NCBI GenBank assembly: GCA_963722815.1
Contig: CAVROM010000003.1
Span: 310,001 to 374,000 of the forward strand
Source: DASQFQ01 sp963722815
GTDB taxonomy: Bacteria > Actinomycetota > Thermoleophilia > Solirubrobacterales > Solirubrobacteraceae
Direction: 5' to 3'
Length of the DNA stretch: 64,000 nt
Shown: positions 9,616 through 19,298 of the stretch, in pieces
Layout of the letters: each line of letters opens with the position of its first letter
Numbering within the stretch: the stretch's first letter is position 1
Program-made: the position numbers and the translations under genes
Notes under the pieces: generated by a model
The model's database searches: none
Told to the model about the DNA's origin: nothing
Seen by the model: only the letters and a program-made list of their open reading frames with translations

Positions 9616-10089
9616 CTAGTCGACCGGTCCGAGCAGACCGCCCTGGTCGTCCATGGTGAAGTCCGTGTACTTGAGGGTGAGCTGCTCGGTCAGGACGTCC
9701 GTTCCCGACGCGTTCATGCCGCCCGCCCCGTAGCTCACGGGGAACGCCTGCTTGAGCACGTACGTGTGCACCGGCGAGCCCTCCGCGTCGCACGCGATGA
9801 GCGTGACGTCCTTGACGGTGTCAGGCGTCGCGCCCTTCTGGGCGATCTTGGAGATCCACTTGTAGAGCGTCGCGTCGGTGTCGATGCCGCGCGAGAGCTG
9901 GACGTCGGTGAAGCTCGCCTGCACACCCACGGGGAGCGGGTTCGGCTTGCCCTGGTCGTCCCACACCTTGAACTCCTGGGCCTGCAGGGACATGCCCGGC
10001 GTGCCGCTCTGGTGGAACATCCCGATCGAGTCGAGCCCGTCAGCCTGGATCTTCCAGTACTTGACTGGTTCGGTCTTCTGGTCAGACAT
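9616..10089 (-). CDS. eCIS main inner tube protein (Afp1/Cis1-like, T4 gp19 family)
   Basis: 157-residue main tube protein forming the hollow conduit inside the sheath. It has family features such as YWKIQADGLDSIGMFHQSG near the N-terminus, EFKVWDDQGKPN and a C-terminal LTEQLTLKYTDFTMDD. It begins 39 bp after the sheath stop. The sheath-tube gene pair is the defining core of contractile injection systems. Intact frame, usual length. Confidence 0.95.
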   Translation of the reverse strand: MSDQKTEPVKYWKIQADGLDSIGMFHQSGTPGMSLQAQEFKVWDDQGKPNPLPVGVQASFTDVQLSRGIDTDATLYKWISKIAQKGATPDTVKDVTLIACDAEGSPVHTYVLKQAFPVSYGAGGMNASGTDVLTEQLTLKYTDFTMDDQGGLLGPVD

Positions 10090-10128
10090 TTCTTGCTGCT
10101 CTCCTTGCTCTCAACAGGACGAATGGGG

Positions 10129-11670
<1,542 letters not shown>

Positions 11671-11678
11671 GTAGCTCC

Positions 11679-12074
11679 TTACCTCGGTGTCTTGCGATTC
11701 GTTGCCGTTGCCAACTCCATGCGGAGACCCTCAGACGCGTCGACGGCGACCCGGCGTGCGGAGGTGGCGCCCGGATCGAGCACCTCCAGCGCACCCTCGC
11801 CGCTGTCGCACAGGATCACCTGGGTCTCCGGGGAGACCGACTGCACACGCCCGCCCAGCTCGCGAGCTCCTTCGGTGGTGAGATCGAGGACCACGATGTC
11901 CGGCCGTGTCTCGCCGGCAGCGCTCACGATCTTCGCCGGGTGCCGCTCCTGGCCGATCACTTCGGCGCCTTCCTCCGCGAGGAGACGGGCCATGCCGATG
12001 ACCATGATCGGAGCGAGATTTCCCAGGAGCACACGCGGCGCCTCATCGCTTTCCACGCTCCGACGATCCCCCAT
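11679..12074 (-). CDS. Degenerate response-regulator receiver protein in the eCIS operon
   Basis: 131-residue single-domain protein with a receiver-like fold pattern: APRVLLGNLAPIMVIGMARL corresponds to beta1-alpha1, and DIVVLDLTTEGARELG to beta3 with the would-be phosphoacceptor Asp64. The acidic pair that normally follows beta1 (DD/DE) is replaced by GN, and the later Lys is not obvious, so phosphorylation chemistry may be lost. No output domain. Start chosen as ATG 12072-12074; a TTG 33 bp upstream is possible. It lies directly before the sheath gene (8 bp). Possible roles are regulation of or scaffolding for the particle; this is inference. Confidence 0.75.
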   Translation of the reverse strand: MGDRRSVESDEAPRVLLGNLAPIMVIGMARLLAEEGAEVIGQERHPAKIVSAAGETRPDIVVLDLTTEGARELGGRVQSVSPETQVILCDSGEGALEVLDPGATSARRVAVDASEGLRMELATATNRKTPR

Positions 12075-12137
12075 CACCGGCACCGCGCGATAGGGGAGCG
12101 AGGGCAACCAAATGGGCAGATTCGCGTGCCCGTCTGG

Positions 12138-13025
12138 TCATCCCCGTTTTGCGGCGGGCTTCTTCTTGCCCGCGCCCAGTTCGAGATCGACGCCGCCGCC
12201 CGGCACCTTGGCCACGCCGCTCGCCTCCTGGCCCTCGACGTTCCGCGCGGTCACGCGGTGGTCGCCGGGACGCACTCCGTCGAAGACGAATTGCCCTTCG
12301 CGGTTGCTGCTGGTGAAGCGCCCGAGATCGGGCAGCACGACCCACGCGTCGGCGACCGGGTTGCCGTCCGCGTCGTGCACGACGCCGCCGAAGCGCTGGA
12401 GCTCCTCCATCAGGCGCCGCGGCGCGTCGGAGAGGTTCATCCGCACCGTCTGCGTGCGCACGTCGGGGCCGCGCGAGAAGCTCAGGCCGGACTCGACCTC
12501 GAGCTTGATCGCGTAGTCGATCGACGCCTTGTAGCGGCCGCCGATCGAGGTCCAGAAGTCGGCCTTCTCCTCCTTCGGGCGCCCCACCTCGGTCTCGATC
12601 GCGCGCAGCTGGCTGGCGGCGGCGAGCCGCCCCTCGAGCAGGTCGGAGGGGATCTGGACGTGGGAGAAGAGGATCGCGAGCACCTGCGAGAGCAGGCGGT
12701 GCTCGTCCTCGACCGCCTTGGTCCACGCCGTCACCGAGTAGGTCACCTCGAGGCGCAGCGGCGGCGGGGCGGTGAACGTGTTGCCGTTGACGCGGATGTC
12801 GCGCGGCGTGGTGTCGGCCTGTGCGATGTTCTCGCGCAGGTCGTAGAGGAAGAGGTTGACCGTCGGGTTCGTCAGCTTGGCCGACCAGTCGGTGGCCGGC
12901 GCGTCGAAGGCGATCTCCACGCCTTCGAAGCCGTGGCGCTCGAGCTCTCGGCGCAGCAGGGTCCGCAGCGCCTCGTCCAGGTCAGCCAGGCAGGTGTTGA
13001 GGGGTACGTCCACGACTGCCGGCAT
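12138..13025 (-). CDS. eCIS tail terminator, DUF4255/Pvc16 N-terminal domain plus carboxypeptidase-regulatory-like domain
   Basis: 295-residue Afp16/Cis16-like protein. The first about 190 residues match the DUF4255 (Pvc16 N) family, with LDEALRTLLRRELERHGFEG, PTVNLFLYDLRENI and a central TYSVTAWTKAVEDEHRLLSQ; residues about 205-275 form an Ig-like carboxypeptidase-regulatory-like module (GGVVHDADGNPVADAWVVLP, FDGVRPGDHRVTARN). Afp16-type proteins cap the tube and set tail length. The extra beta domain is a frequent add-on. Lys/Ala-rich C-terminus. It is separated from the AAA+ gene by a methyltransferase gene on the opposite strand. Confidence 0.92.
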   Translation of the reverse strand: MPAVVDVPLNTCLADLDEALRTLLRRELERHGFEGVEIAFDAPATDWSAKLTNPTVNLFLYDLRENIAQADTTPRDIRVNGNTFTAPPPLRLEVTYSVTAWTKAVEDEHRLLSQVLAILFSHVQIPSDLLEGRLAAASQLRAIETEVGRPKEEKADFWTSIGGRYKASIDYAIKLEVESGLSFSRGPDVRTQTVRMNLSDAPRRLMEELQRFGGVVHDADGNPVADAWVVLPDLGRFTSSNREGQFVFDGVRPGDHRVTARNVEGQEASGVAKVPGGGVDLELGAGKKKPAAKRG

Positions 13026-13081
13026 TCGGTGGCAACCCTAAACACGCTGCACAGCCGCGTGGGAAAAGATTGCGAACACAC

Positions 13082-14419
13082 ATGAGCACGGTCTATGACG
13101 AGGTGCCCTACGCGAACCTCCCGTTCGCTCAGGCGCGGCCCTCCGTCTTCGCGACGGTCGCCGCGCTGCACGGGCTGACTCCGCCCGATCCGCGGAGCGC
13201 GCGGGTGCTGGAGCTCGGGTGCGGCGCCGGCGCGAACCTGGCGGGCATCGCGGCCGCCAACCCCGGCGCGACCGCGGTCGGCGTCGACCTGGCGGCCAGC
13301 GCGATCGCGGAGGGGCGCGAGACGGCGGCCGCCGCCGGGCTCGACAACCTGCGCTTCGAGGTCGGCGACGTCGTCGCCCTGACCGCCGGCGAGCTCGGTG
13401 AGTTCGACTACGTGATCGCGCACGGGCTGTACTCCTGGGTCGACACGCCGGTGCGCGAGGCGACGCTGGCCGCGTGCCGCTCGCATCTCTCTGCGGACGG
13501 GATCGCCTACGTCTCCTACACCGCGCACCCCGGCGGCCACCTGCGCCGGATGCTGCGCGAGGCGGCCGAGTGGCACGCGCGCGGGCTCGACGATCGGGTG
13601 GAGCGGGCGGAGCGCTCGCGCCACCTGTTCGGGCTGCTCGACCGGCTGGAGCAGTCCGACGGCCCGTCGTTCTACGGCGGCGTCCTGGCCGAGGATCTGC
13701 GCGCGCTGGCCACCGCGCCGGAGCAGATGCTCGTCCACGACCTGCTGTCGGCCGACTACGAACCGGTGTGGTTCAAGGACTTTGCCGCGGCGGCGGCGCG
13801 CCACGGGATGACCTACGTCGGCGACGCATTACCCGCCTCGAGCCGGCAGCCGCCGTGGACCGAGGGCGTCGACGCGTTCGTCGAGGACGCGGCGGGCGAG
13901 GACCGGATCGCGCGCGAGCAGTACTTCGACCTGCTGGTGCTGCGGCGCTTCCGCCACTCGCTGCTGTGCCGCGATGAGCGGCGGCCCACGCGCGAGGTCG
14001 ATCGCGCGGCCGTGCAGCGGATGCTGGTGGGGGAGAACGGCGAGGCGCCCGTCCCGTTCGAGACGCTGCGCGAGCGCCGCGGCGCGGCCGCCGGGGAGCT
14101 GGCCGAGGCGCTGGTCGGCGGCTTCGACGAGGGGAATGTCTCGTTCCACATCGTGCCCTCCCCGGCCGCGCGGGTCGCCGGCGAGCGCCCGGTCGCGAGC
14201 GCGCTGGCTCGCTCGCAGGCACGCCCCGGCGCGATCGTCACCACGCTCGAGAACCACGTCGTGCGCATCAACGACGAGCCGACGGCGGCGCTGCTCGGGC
14301 TGCTCGACGGCACGCGCGACCGCGCGGCGATCCGCGAGGGGTTCCCGGGTGAGCTGACGGAGGCGTCGCTCGAGGCCGCGCTGGCGAAGCTGGCGGAGCT
14401 CGGGCTGCTGGCGGCCTGA
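13082..14419 (+). CDS. SAM-dependent methyltransferase with MethyTransf_Reg-type domain
   Basis: 445-residue class I methyltransferase. Motif I is RVLELGCGAGANLAGIAAAN, followed by GVDLAASAI and DYVIAHGLYSWVD. The middle part HLLSADYEPVWF-like (VHDLLSADYEPVWFKDFAAA) resembles the 'predicted methyltransferase regulatory domain' (PF10119), and the C-terminal 100 residues are helical with a short-chain winged-helix look. Substrate unknown. The ATG at 13082 is chosen; a TTG 12 bp upstream is also open. It is the only plus-strand gene inside the eCIS locus, divergent from the tail-terminator gene (start-to-start 56 bp) and ending in a long palindrome, so it looks like a later insertion or a modifier of the particle. 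Confidence 0.85.
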   Translation: MSTVYDEVPYANLPFAQARPSVFATVAALHGLTPPDPRSARVLELGCGAGANLAGIAAANPGATAVGVDLAASAIAEGRETAAAAGLDNLRFEVGDVVALTAGELGEFDYVIAHGLYSWVDTPVREATLAACRSHLSADGIAYVSYTAHPGGHLRRMLREAAEWHARGLDDRVERAERSRHLFGLLDRLEQSDGPSFYGGVLAEDLRALATAPEQMLVHDLLSADYEPVWFKDFAAAAARHGMTYVGDALPASSRQPPWTEGVDAFVEDAAGEDRIAREQYFDLLVLRRFRHSLLCRDERRPTREVDRAAVQRMLVGENGEAPVPFETLRERRGAAAGELAEALVGGFDEGNVSFHIVPSPAARVAGERPVASALARSQARPGAIVTTLENHVVRINDEPTAALLGLLDGTRDRAAIREGFPGELTEASLEAALAKLAELGLLAA

Positions 14420-14574
14420 GCGAACGGCAACGGCGGGCATTGAAAGGGGTGGGTCCGAACGCCCCCGGCGGCCACGAGTGTCGTCTCAGTGTCGGTATGC
14501 GACCTCGAGCTGACACTCGTGGCTACCGGGCGGCTCGAACCCGACCCTTACCCAGCCGCCGCTGACGTTCGCTC
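14418..14574. repeat. Long palindromic repeat, family 1 copy A
   Basis: A 157-bp imperfect palindrome lying between the convergent methyltransferase and AAA+ genes. The left end gagcgaacg mirrors cgttcgctc at the right end; inner arms pair with few mismatches, and the centre holds a core (14472-14522) beginning cacgagtgtcgtctc and ending gagctgacactcgtg. The same core and arms recur at 18280-18430, 32101-32250 and (core only) 59996-60062. It overlaps the methyltransferase stop codon. It could fold into a very large hairpin and serve both converging genes as a terminator; it may be a non-autonomous mobile palindrome. Confidence 0.85.
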
Positions 14575-14577
14575 GAG

Positions 14578-16575
14578 CTAGCGCCCAGGCCCGATGACCT
14601 GGTGGAACTGCTCGAAGTCGGTCTGGAGCGTCAGCCGGCCCTGCTTGCCGAACTCCTGAGCGACCGCGCGCACGAGGTGGCGCATCGTGATCGAGGTGCC
14701 CTCGTCGGCGGCCTGGAAGGCGGCGGACATCGAGCAGTTGCGGATCGCGCCGCCCGAGAGCTTGAACTGGACGGAGAGAAACTCGAGGTCGACGTCGTCG
14801 GAGAGCGGCGCCTCCTCCGGCAGCAGCAGCCGCCAGATCAGCTTGCGGTCGTCGGGCTCCGGGAACGGGAAGTCGATCACGAAGTCGAGCCGGCGCACGA
14901 ACGCGTCGTCGATGTTCTGGCGGAAGTTGGTGGCGAGGATCACCGCGCCGGGGTAGCCCTCCATCTTCTGCAGCAGGTAGGCGACCTCGATGTTGGCGTA
15001 GCGGTCGTGGGCGTCGGAGACGTCCGAGCGCTTGCCGAACAGCGCGTCGGCCTCGTCGAAGAACAGGATCGCGTTGGAGCCGGTGGCGGCCTCGAAGATG
15101 CGGTCGAGGTTCTTCTCGGTCTCCCCGATGTACTTCGAGACGATCGTGGCGAGGTCGACGCGGAAGAGCTCGAGGCCGAGCTCGCCGCCGAGCACCTCGG
15201 CGGCCATCGTCTTGCCGGTGCCGGACTCGCCGGCGAACAGGACCTTCAGGCCCTGGGTGCGCGCGACGGTCTTCTCGTAGCCCCACTCGGTGAGCACGTG
15301 ATCGCGGTGGCGCAGGTACGCCGAGATCGAGGCGAGCGTCTCGCGCTGGCGGTCGGGGAGCACGAGGTCGGTCCACTTGTAGCGGGGGGTGAGCTGGGAG
15401 GCGAGCTCGCCCAGCCGTGACGAGGACGCGTGGCGCGCGCCGAGGTCGAGATCGGCGGGCTCGGGGGTGGCGGCGCCGCGAGTGTGCGCGGTGATGGTGG
15501 CGACCTCGGCCGCCTCGGCGATCTGCGACAGCGAGAGGCGGAACTTGGCGGCGACGTCGCTCGTGTCGCTGGCGTCGGTCAGCGTCGACCACGCCTGCTC
15601 GCGCTCGCCCAGATGCGGCATCGGCACCTCGACCAGCAGGACGGTGCGGTCGCCGAGCGTGGGGGCGGCGGCGCGCGTGGGAGCGAGCAGGATCAGCCGC
15701 TCGTGGTGCTCGTCGATCAGCTTGAGCAGCTGCGCGCGCTCGGCCGGCTCGAGCCGCTCGAGGCCGGAGCCGCACAGCTGGCGGCCCTCGAGCGCACAGC
15801 AGAGGGCGGCGTCGGCCATCACGTCGGGCTTAGAGAGCTCGCGAACGTCGCACAGGAGGAGCGGCCGCTCGGCGGCCAGCGCGACCATCGCGTCGGCGTC
15901 GGCGCCCGCCACCACCAGCGGCAGCTTCGAGTCGGTGCCGAGCAGGCGGCGCAGCTCCTCGACCGTCTCCTCGCGCCCGGGGTGGGTGGTCGGAATCGGC
16001 CGGCGGCGCAGGCGGCCGCCGCTCGGCGGGTCGAGCGGCGCCTCGAGCCCGAGCAGGAACGCGGCGAGCGGGTCGGCGAGCTTGGCGGGGCGGTCGCCGA
16101 GCGGGACGGTGCCGTCGCCCTCGATGAAGCGGATCGCGCCGCGGCGCCTGAGCGGAGCGTCGCTGCGGAAGCAGGCGAGGATGTCGCTGTGGGAGACGCC
16201 GTCGCCGGCGAGCAGGTTGGCGACGAGCCGCGGGCTGGCGAGCCGGCGCGTGACGTCGTCGTGCAGGTAGGCGAAGAGCCGGCCGTAGCGGGGGTCGAGC
16301 TCGGGCGCGGCGGCGAGGCCGAGCACGGCGGTGTCGAGCGCGTCGAGCTCGAGGCGCGTGGCGGCGTCGGCGAGGCGAGCGTCGGCGTTCTCCGCCCCGC
16401 CGTCGGCGGCGAGCGCCAGCGCCTGCTCGTCGGAGATGTAGAGGCCGCGGAGCGGGTCCCCCGGGTTCGGGTCGCCGGACGCGGCCTGCTCGACATGAGC
16501 CCGGATGCGGGCGTCGAGGAAGGCGAAGCCGACTGCGGGCGGTGCTTCAGCCGAGGAGCTGGCGCGCGGTGTCAT
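14578..16575 (-). CDS. eCIS AAA+ ATPase (Afp15/Cis15-like)
   Basis: 665-residue ATPase required for particle assembly in Afp/PVC-type systems. The N-terminal about 400 residues are a helical/winged region with no obvious nucleotide motif; the C-terminal AAA+ module has Walker A GESGTGKT (about residue 447) and Walker B AILFFDEADALFGKRS (about 500), a sensor-1-like ILATNFRQNID and an arginine-finger-like RRLDFVIDFPFPEPDDR. This ATPase family sits in nearly all eCIS loci. The start overlaps the end of the DUF4157 gene by 29 bp. The frame is intact. It ends against palindrome A, convergent with the methyltransferase. Confidence 0.95.
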   Translation of the reverse strand: MTPRASSSAEAPPAVGFAFLDARIRAHVEQAASGDPNPGDPLRGLYISDEQALALAADGGAENADARLADAATRLELDALDTAVLGLAAAPELDPRYGRLFAYLHDDVTRRLASPRLVANLLAGDGVSHSDILACFRSDAPLRRRGAIRFIEGDGTVPLGDRPAKLADPLAAFLLGLEAPLDPPSGGRLRRRPIPTTHPGREETVEELRRLLGTDSKLPLVVAGADADAMVALAAERPLLLCDVRELSKPDVMADAALCCALEGRQLCGSGLERLEPAERAQLLKLIDEHHERLILLAPTRAAAPTLGDRTVLLVEVPMPHLGEREQAWSTLTDASDTSDVAAKFRLSLSQIAEAAEVATITAHTRGAATPEPADLDLGARHASSSRLGELASQLTPRYKWTDLVLPDRQRETLASISAYLRHRDHVLTEWGYEKTVARTQGLKVLFAGESGTGKTMAAEVLGGELGLELFRVDLATIVSKYIGETEKNLDRIFEAATGSNAILFFDEADALFGKRSDVSDAHDRYANIEVAYLLQKMEGYPGAVILATNFRQNIDDAFVRRLDFVIDFPFPEPDDRKLIWRLLLPEEAPLSDDVDLEFLSVQFKLSGGAIRNCSMSAAFQAADEGTSITMRHLVRAVAQEFGKQGRLTLQTDFEQFHQVIGPGR

Positions 16576-17095
16576 CGGCCTGAACCTCGAGTGCCTCGCC
16601 CGGGTTCGAGACGACGAGCGGGCCGCTCATCGGCGCGCCGCGCTGCTGATCGGTGTGCGCGACCTCGTGGGCGATCAGCTCACGGCCGGTAGCGGACCCC
16701 GGCTGATACTCGCCCGGGGCGAAGAAGATGTCGTTGCCGGTCGCGAACGCGCGCGCCGAGACCGCGTTGGTGAGCGCCGCGGCCGTCGAGTCCGTGTGCA
16801 CGCGGACGTCGGCGACGGAGCGGCCGAGCGCGCTGCCGAATTGCGCGGCCAGCGCACCGTCGAGCGCGCTGCCCCCGCCGCGGGCGGCGGCGATCGTCGA
16901 CTCGACCGCGGGGTGTGCGACGCCGCTGGCGGTGATGCCCTCGCCGGCGTCCATGCGCGAGATGACCTGGCCGAACGCCTGGTTGCCCACGCTCGACGCG
17001 AGCTGGGCGGCCGGCTGCTGCTCGGGAGCGGCGGGCGCGGGCGCTGAGGCCTGCGCGGTCTCGAGCTCGGCTTCCAGATGGTCGAGGGTGCTCAC
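16547..17095 (-). CDS. DUF4157 metallopeptidase-like eCIS-associated protein
   Basis: 182-residue protein with the DUF4157 signature: VRVHTDSTAAALTNAVSARA, FATGNDIFFAPGEYQP and ELIAHEVAHTDQQRG, containing an HExxH motif at residues 143-147. DUF4157 proteins are strongly associated with eCIS clusters and are proposed to be loaded cargo or processing factors; a protease function is suggested only by the motif. The N-terminus is Ala/Pro/Gln rich. First gene of the minus-strand locus; no gene overlaps it upstream, and the eCIS promoter probably lies in the short gap before 17096. Confidence 0.92.
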   Translation of the reverse strand: MSTLDHLEAELETAQASAPAPAAPEQQPAAQLASSVGNQAFGQVISRMDAGEGITASGVAHPAVESTIAAARGGGSALDGALAAQFGSALGRSVADVRVHTDSTAAALTNAVSARAFATGNDIFFAPGEYQPGSATGRELIAHEVAHTDQQRGAPMSGPLVVSNPGEALEVQADDTARQLLG

Positions 17096-17120
17096 GCTGC
17101 GGCGAGCATAAGCGGGCGGC

Positions 17121-18221
17121 TCAGGCGCTGCAAGTCACCGCGCGCCGGTGTGCCCGGTCGGCTGCCCTGCCGCACACGGCGGAGGTCGCCACCGCTCCGG
17201 CGGCCAGCGCGAGCGCGGTGGCGGGCGAGCTCAGCCGCGCCACACCGCCCGCGATCGGGCCGCCGGCGCCGACGCCGGCGTCGAAGAACGCGAAGAAGAG
17301 CCCGGCCGCGGCGCCCTGGGATCGCGCGGGCACGCGCGCGAGCGCGAGCAGCCCAAGCGCCGGCACGGCGAGCCCCTGGCCGAGCGCGAGCACGACGGTC
17401 CCGGCGAGCGCCACCGCGGTGCCGGCGCCGAGCGAGACGACGAGCAGCCCGGTCGCCGCCGTCGGCGCGGCGAGCACGAGCGCACGTTGCCCGCCGAGCC
17501 GGTCGGGGAGCGAGGCGCCGAGCGTCCGGACCGCGATCACCCCGGCGGCGAACACGGGGACGACCAGCGCGGTGCCGGCCTCCGCGCCGCCGAACGCGAG
17601 GAACGTGACGTAGCCGAGGTTGACGAGCATCAGCCCGGCGCCGGGGACGAGGACCTCGCGCAGCACCGCGCCGCCCTGGGCGGCCGGCTCGATCTGTGGC
17701 CGCGGCACCCGGGTGGCGAGCGCGACGCCGGCGAGCGGCAGCACCGCCGCGGCGATCAGGACCGGCGACCGGGCGAGGTCCAGCGCCTCCGCGAGCAACG
17801 GCCCGGCGGTGAGGCCCGCGTAGTTGGCGAGCCCGATGTGGCCGAGCGCCTGCCCGCGCCGCTCGGGCGCGGCGAGCCGCAGCAGCCACAGCACGCACGC
17901 GCTCATCATCGCCCCCTCGCCCGCGCCGACGAGGAGGCGCGAGCCGAGCAGGACGGTGGTCGAGTCGCTGGCGAGTGCGGGCACGACCCCGGCGGCCATC
18001 ACGACCGCGCCGGCGAGCATCACCGGCGCCGCGCCCACCCGATCCGCGACCCGCCCGCCGGCCGGCCGCGTGACCACCGCGGTCAGCGCGGGCGCGCCGA
18101 CGAGAAGCCCGAGCGCGGCGGGGTCCTGGGTGAGCTCCGGGAGGAGCCGGAGCACGGCGCCGAGCGCGGCGTAACAGAGGACGGCGGCGCCGAGAACGGC
18201 GAGGTAGGCGGCGCGGGGCAT
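17121..18221 (-). CDS. MFS transporter (probable drug/metabolite exporter)
   Basis: 366-residue polytopic membrane protein with about 11-12 hydrophobic segments. The loop-2 motif GGRVADRVGAAPVML (cf. GxLaDrxGrkxxL) between TM2 and TM3 marks the major facilitator superfamily, and RLLVGAGEGAMMSACVLWLL carries a TM4-like arginine. Substrate not predictable. The gene is divergent from an ArsR-type regulator (268 bp apart), which suggests that regulator controls it. Starts at ATG 18219-18221. Confidence 0.9.
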   Translation of the reverse strand: MPRAAYLAVLGAAVLCYAALGAVLRLLPELTQDPAALGLLVGAPALTAVVTRPAGGRVADRVGAAPVMLAGAVVMAAGVVPALASDSTTVLLGSRLLVGAGEGAMMSACVLWLLRLAAPERRGQALGHIGLANYAGLTAGPLLAEALDLARSPVLIAAAVLPLAGVALATRVPRPQIEPAAQGGAVLREVLVPGAGLMLVNLGYVTFLAFGGAEAGTALVVPVFAAGVIAVRTLGASLPDRLGGQRALVLAAPTAATGLLVVSLGAGTAVALAGTVVLALGQGLAVPALGLLALARVPARSQGAAAGLFFAFFDAGVGAGGPIAGGVARLSSPATALALAAGAVATSAVCGRAADRAHRRAVTCSA

Positions 18222-18279
18222 GGCTCTCAGGATGGGGCCGGGGTGCTTCGGCCGGCGCCGAAATATGCGCGGCAGCGCC

Positions 18280-18430
18280 GGTGAACGTCAACGACGGGGC
18301 ATTGAGGAGGCGGGTTCGGCCGCAGCGGCGGCGGCCAAGGTTGCTTGATTTGGGGCGTATAGCGCCCCAGAGTTGACAGTTTTGAATCCGGGGCATCGGC
18401 GCCCTCGCCTCAATGCCCGCCGTTCGCCGG
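18280..18430. repeat. Long palindromic repeat, family 1 copy D (divergent)
   Basis: 151-bp imperfect palindrome filling most of the gap between the divergent MFS and ArsR-type genes. Outer arms ggtgaacgtcaacgacgggg and ccccgattg-like right arm (cctcaatgcccgccgttcg) pair; both contain the ggcattga box found in copy A. The centre is a perfect ggggcg-tatag-cgcccc hairpin at 18351-18367 flanked by agagttgacag. It is the most diverged copy. Unlike the others it lies between divergent genes, where it could affect both promoters. Confidence 0.75.
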
Positions 18431-18488
18431 CTCCTCGCCCCACGACCCTTCGCCCGCCACCGAAACGTCCCGGGTCTAGCCTGGACTC

Positions 18489-19229
18489 ATGGCCTCCGCG
18501 CACATCAGCGGCGACGCGGACCTCGCCGCCCTCGGCTCCGTCCTCGGCGAGCGGGCTCGGGCCCGGATGCTGCTTGCGCTCGGGGACGGGCGCGCGCTGC
18601 CGGCGGGCGTGCTGGCGTCGGAGGCGGGGGTCGCGGCGTCGACCGCCAGCCAGCACCTCGGTCGGCTCGTCGACGCGGGGCTGCTCGTCGTCGTCCCCCA
18701 GGGCCGGCATCGCTACTACCGCCTCGCCGGCCCGCAGGTCGCGGAGCTGATCGAGGCGCTCGCTCGCGTCGCCCCCGCCGCGCCCGTGCGCTCGCTCCGC
18801 GAAGGTACGCGCGCGCACGCGATCAGGACCGCGCGCACGTGTTACGACCATCTCGCGGGCCGACTCGGCGTCTCGATCATGCAGGCGCTGATCGCCGAGG
18901 GCGCGGTCACCGGCGGCGACGGACTGCACCACTTCGACGGCGAGGACCGGCTCTCCGCTCCCGGGCGCGACGTCGACTACCGCCTCTCGTCCGCGGGCGC
19001 GACACGGCTGGAGCGGCTCGGGATCGAGGCGGCCGCGGACCGCCCGCTGCGCTACTGCGTCGACTGGACCGAGCAGGCGCACCACCTCTCCGGCCCGCTC
19101 GGCCGGGCGCTCGCCGACCGCCTGCTCGAGCTCGGCTGGCTCCGGCGCGCCGACCGCGGCCGCGCCGTTCACGTGACCGACGCCGGTGCCGACGGCCTGC
19201 GGCGCGTGTTCCGCCTCTCCGTGCGCTAG
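18489..19229 (+). CDS. ArsR/SmtB-type HTH transcriptional regulator
   Basis: 246-residue regulator. Residues about 10-75 form a winged helix of the ArsR class: LGERARARMLLALGDGRALP, then VLASEAGVAASTASQHLGRL (recognition helix) and VVPQGRHRYYRLAG (wing). The extended C-terminal part (about 95-246) with CVDWTEQAHHLSGPLGRALA is typical of larger ArsR relatives found beside MFS exporters; no metal-binding CxC motif is visible, so a small-molecule ligand is more likely than a metal. The divergent MFS gene is the probable target. Confidence 0.9.
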   Translation: MASAHISGDADLAALGSVLGERARARMLLALGDGRALPAGVLASEAGVAASTASQHLGRLVDAGLLVVVPQGRHRYYRLAGPQVAELIEALARVAPAAPVRSLREGTRAHAIRTARTCYDHLAGRLGVSIMQALIAEGAVTGGDGLHHFDGEDRLSAPGRDVDYRLSSAGATRLERLGIEAAADRPLRYCVDWTEQAHHLSGPLGRALADRLLELGWLRRADRGRAVHVTDAGADGLRRVFRLSVR

Positions 19230-19298
19230 GAGGACAACGCCCGCGGCACGCGAATAGCCGTCCTCGATGGGATTTCCCGACCCCGATCGGAGCATCAC

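Noticed and set aside
18280..18430. A tRNA or structured RNA gene in the MFS-ArsR gap
   Set aside because: There is a long palindrome but no tRNA-like anticodon arm or CCA end; it matches the family-1 repeats instead.
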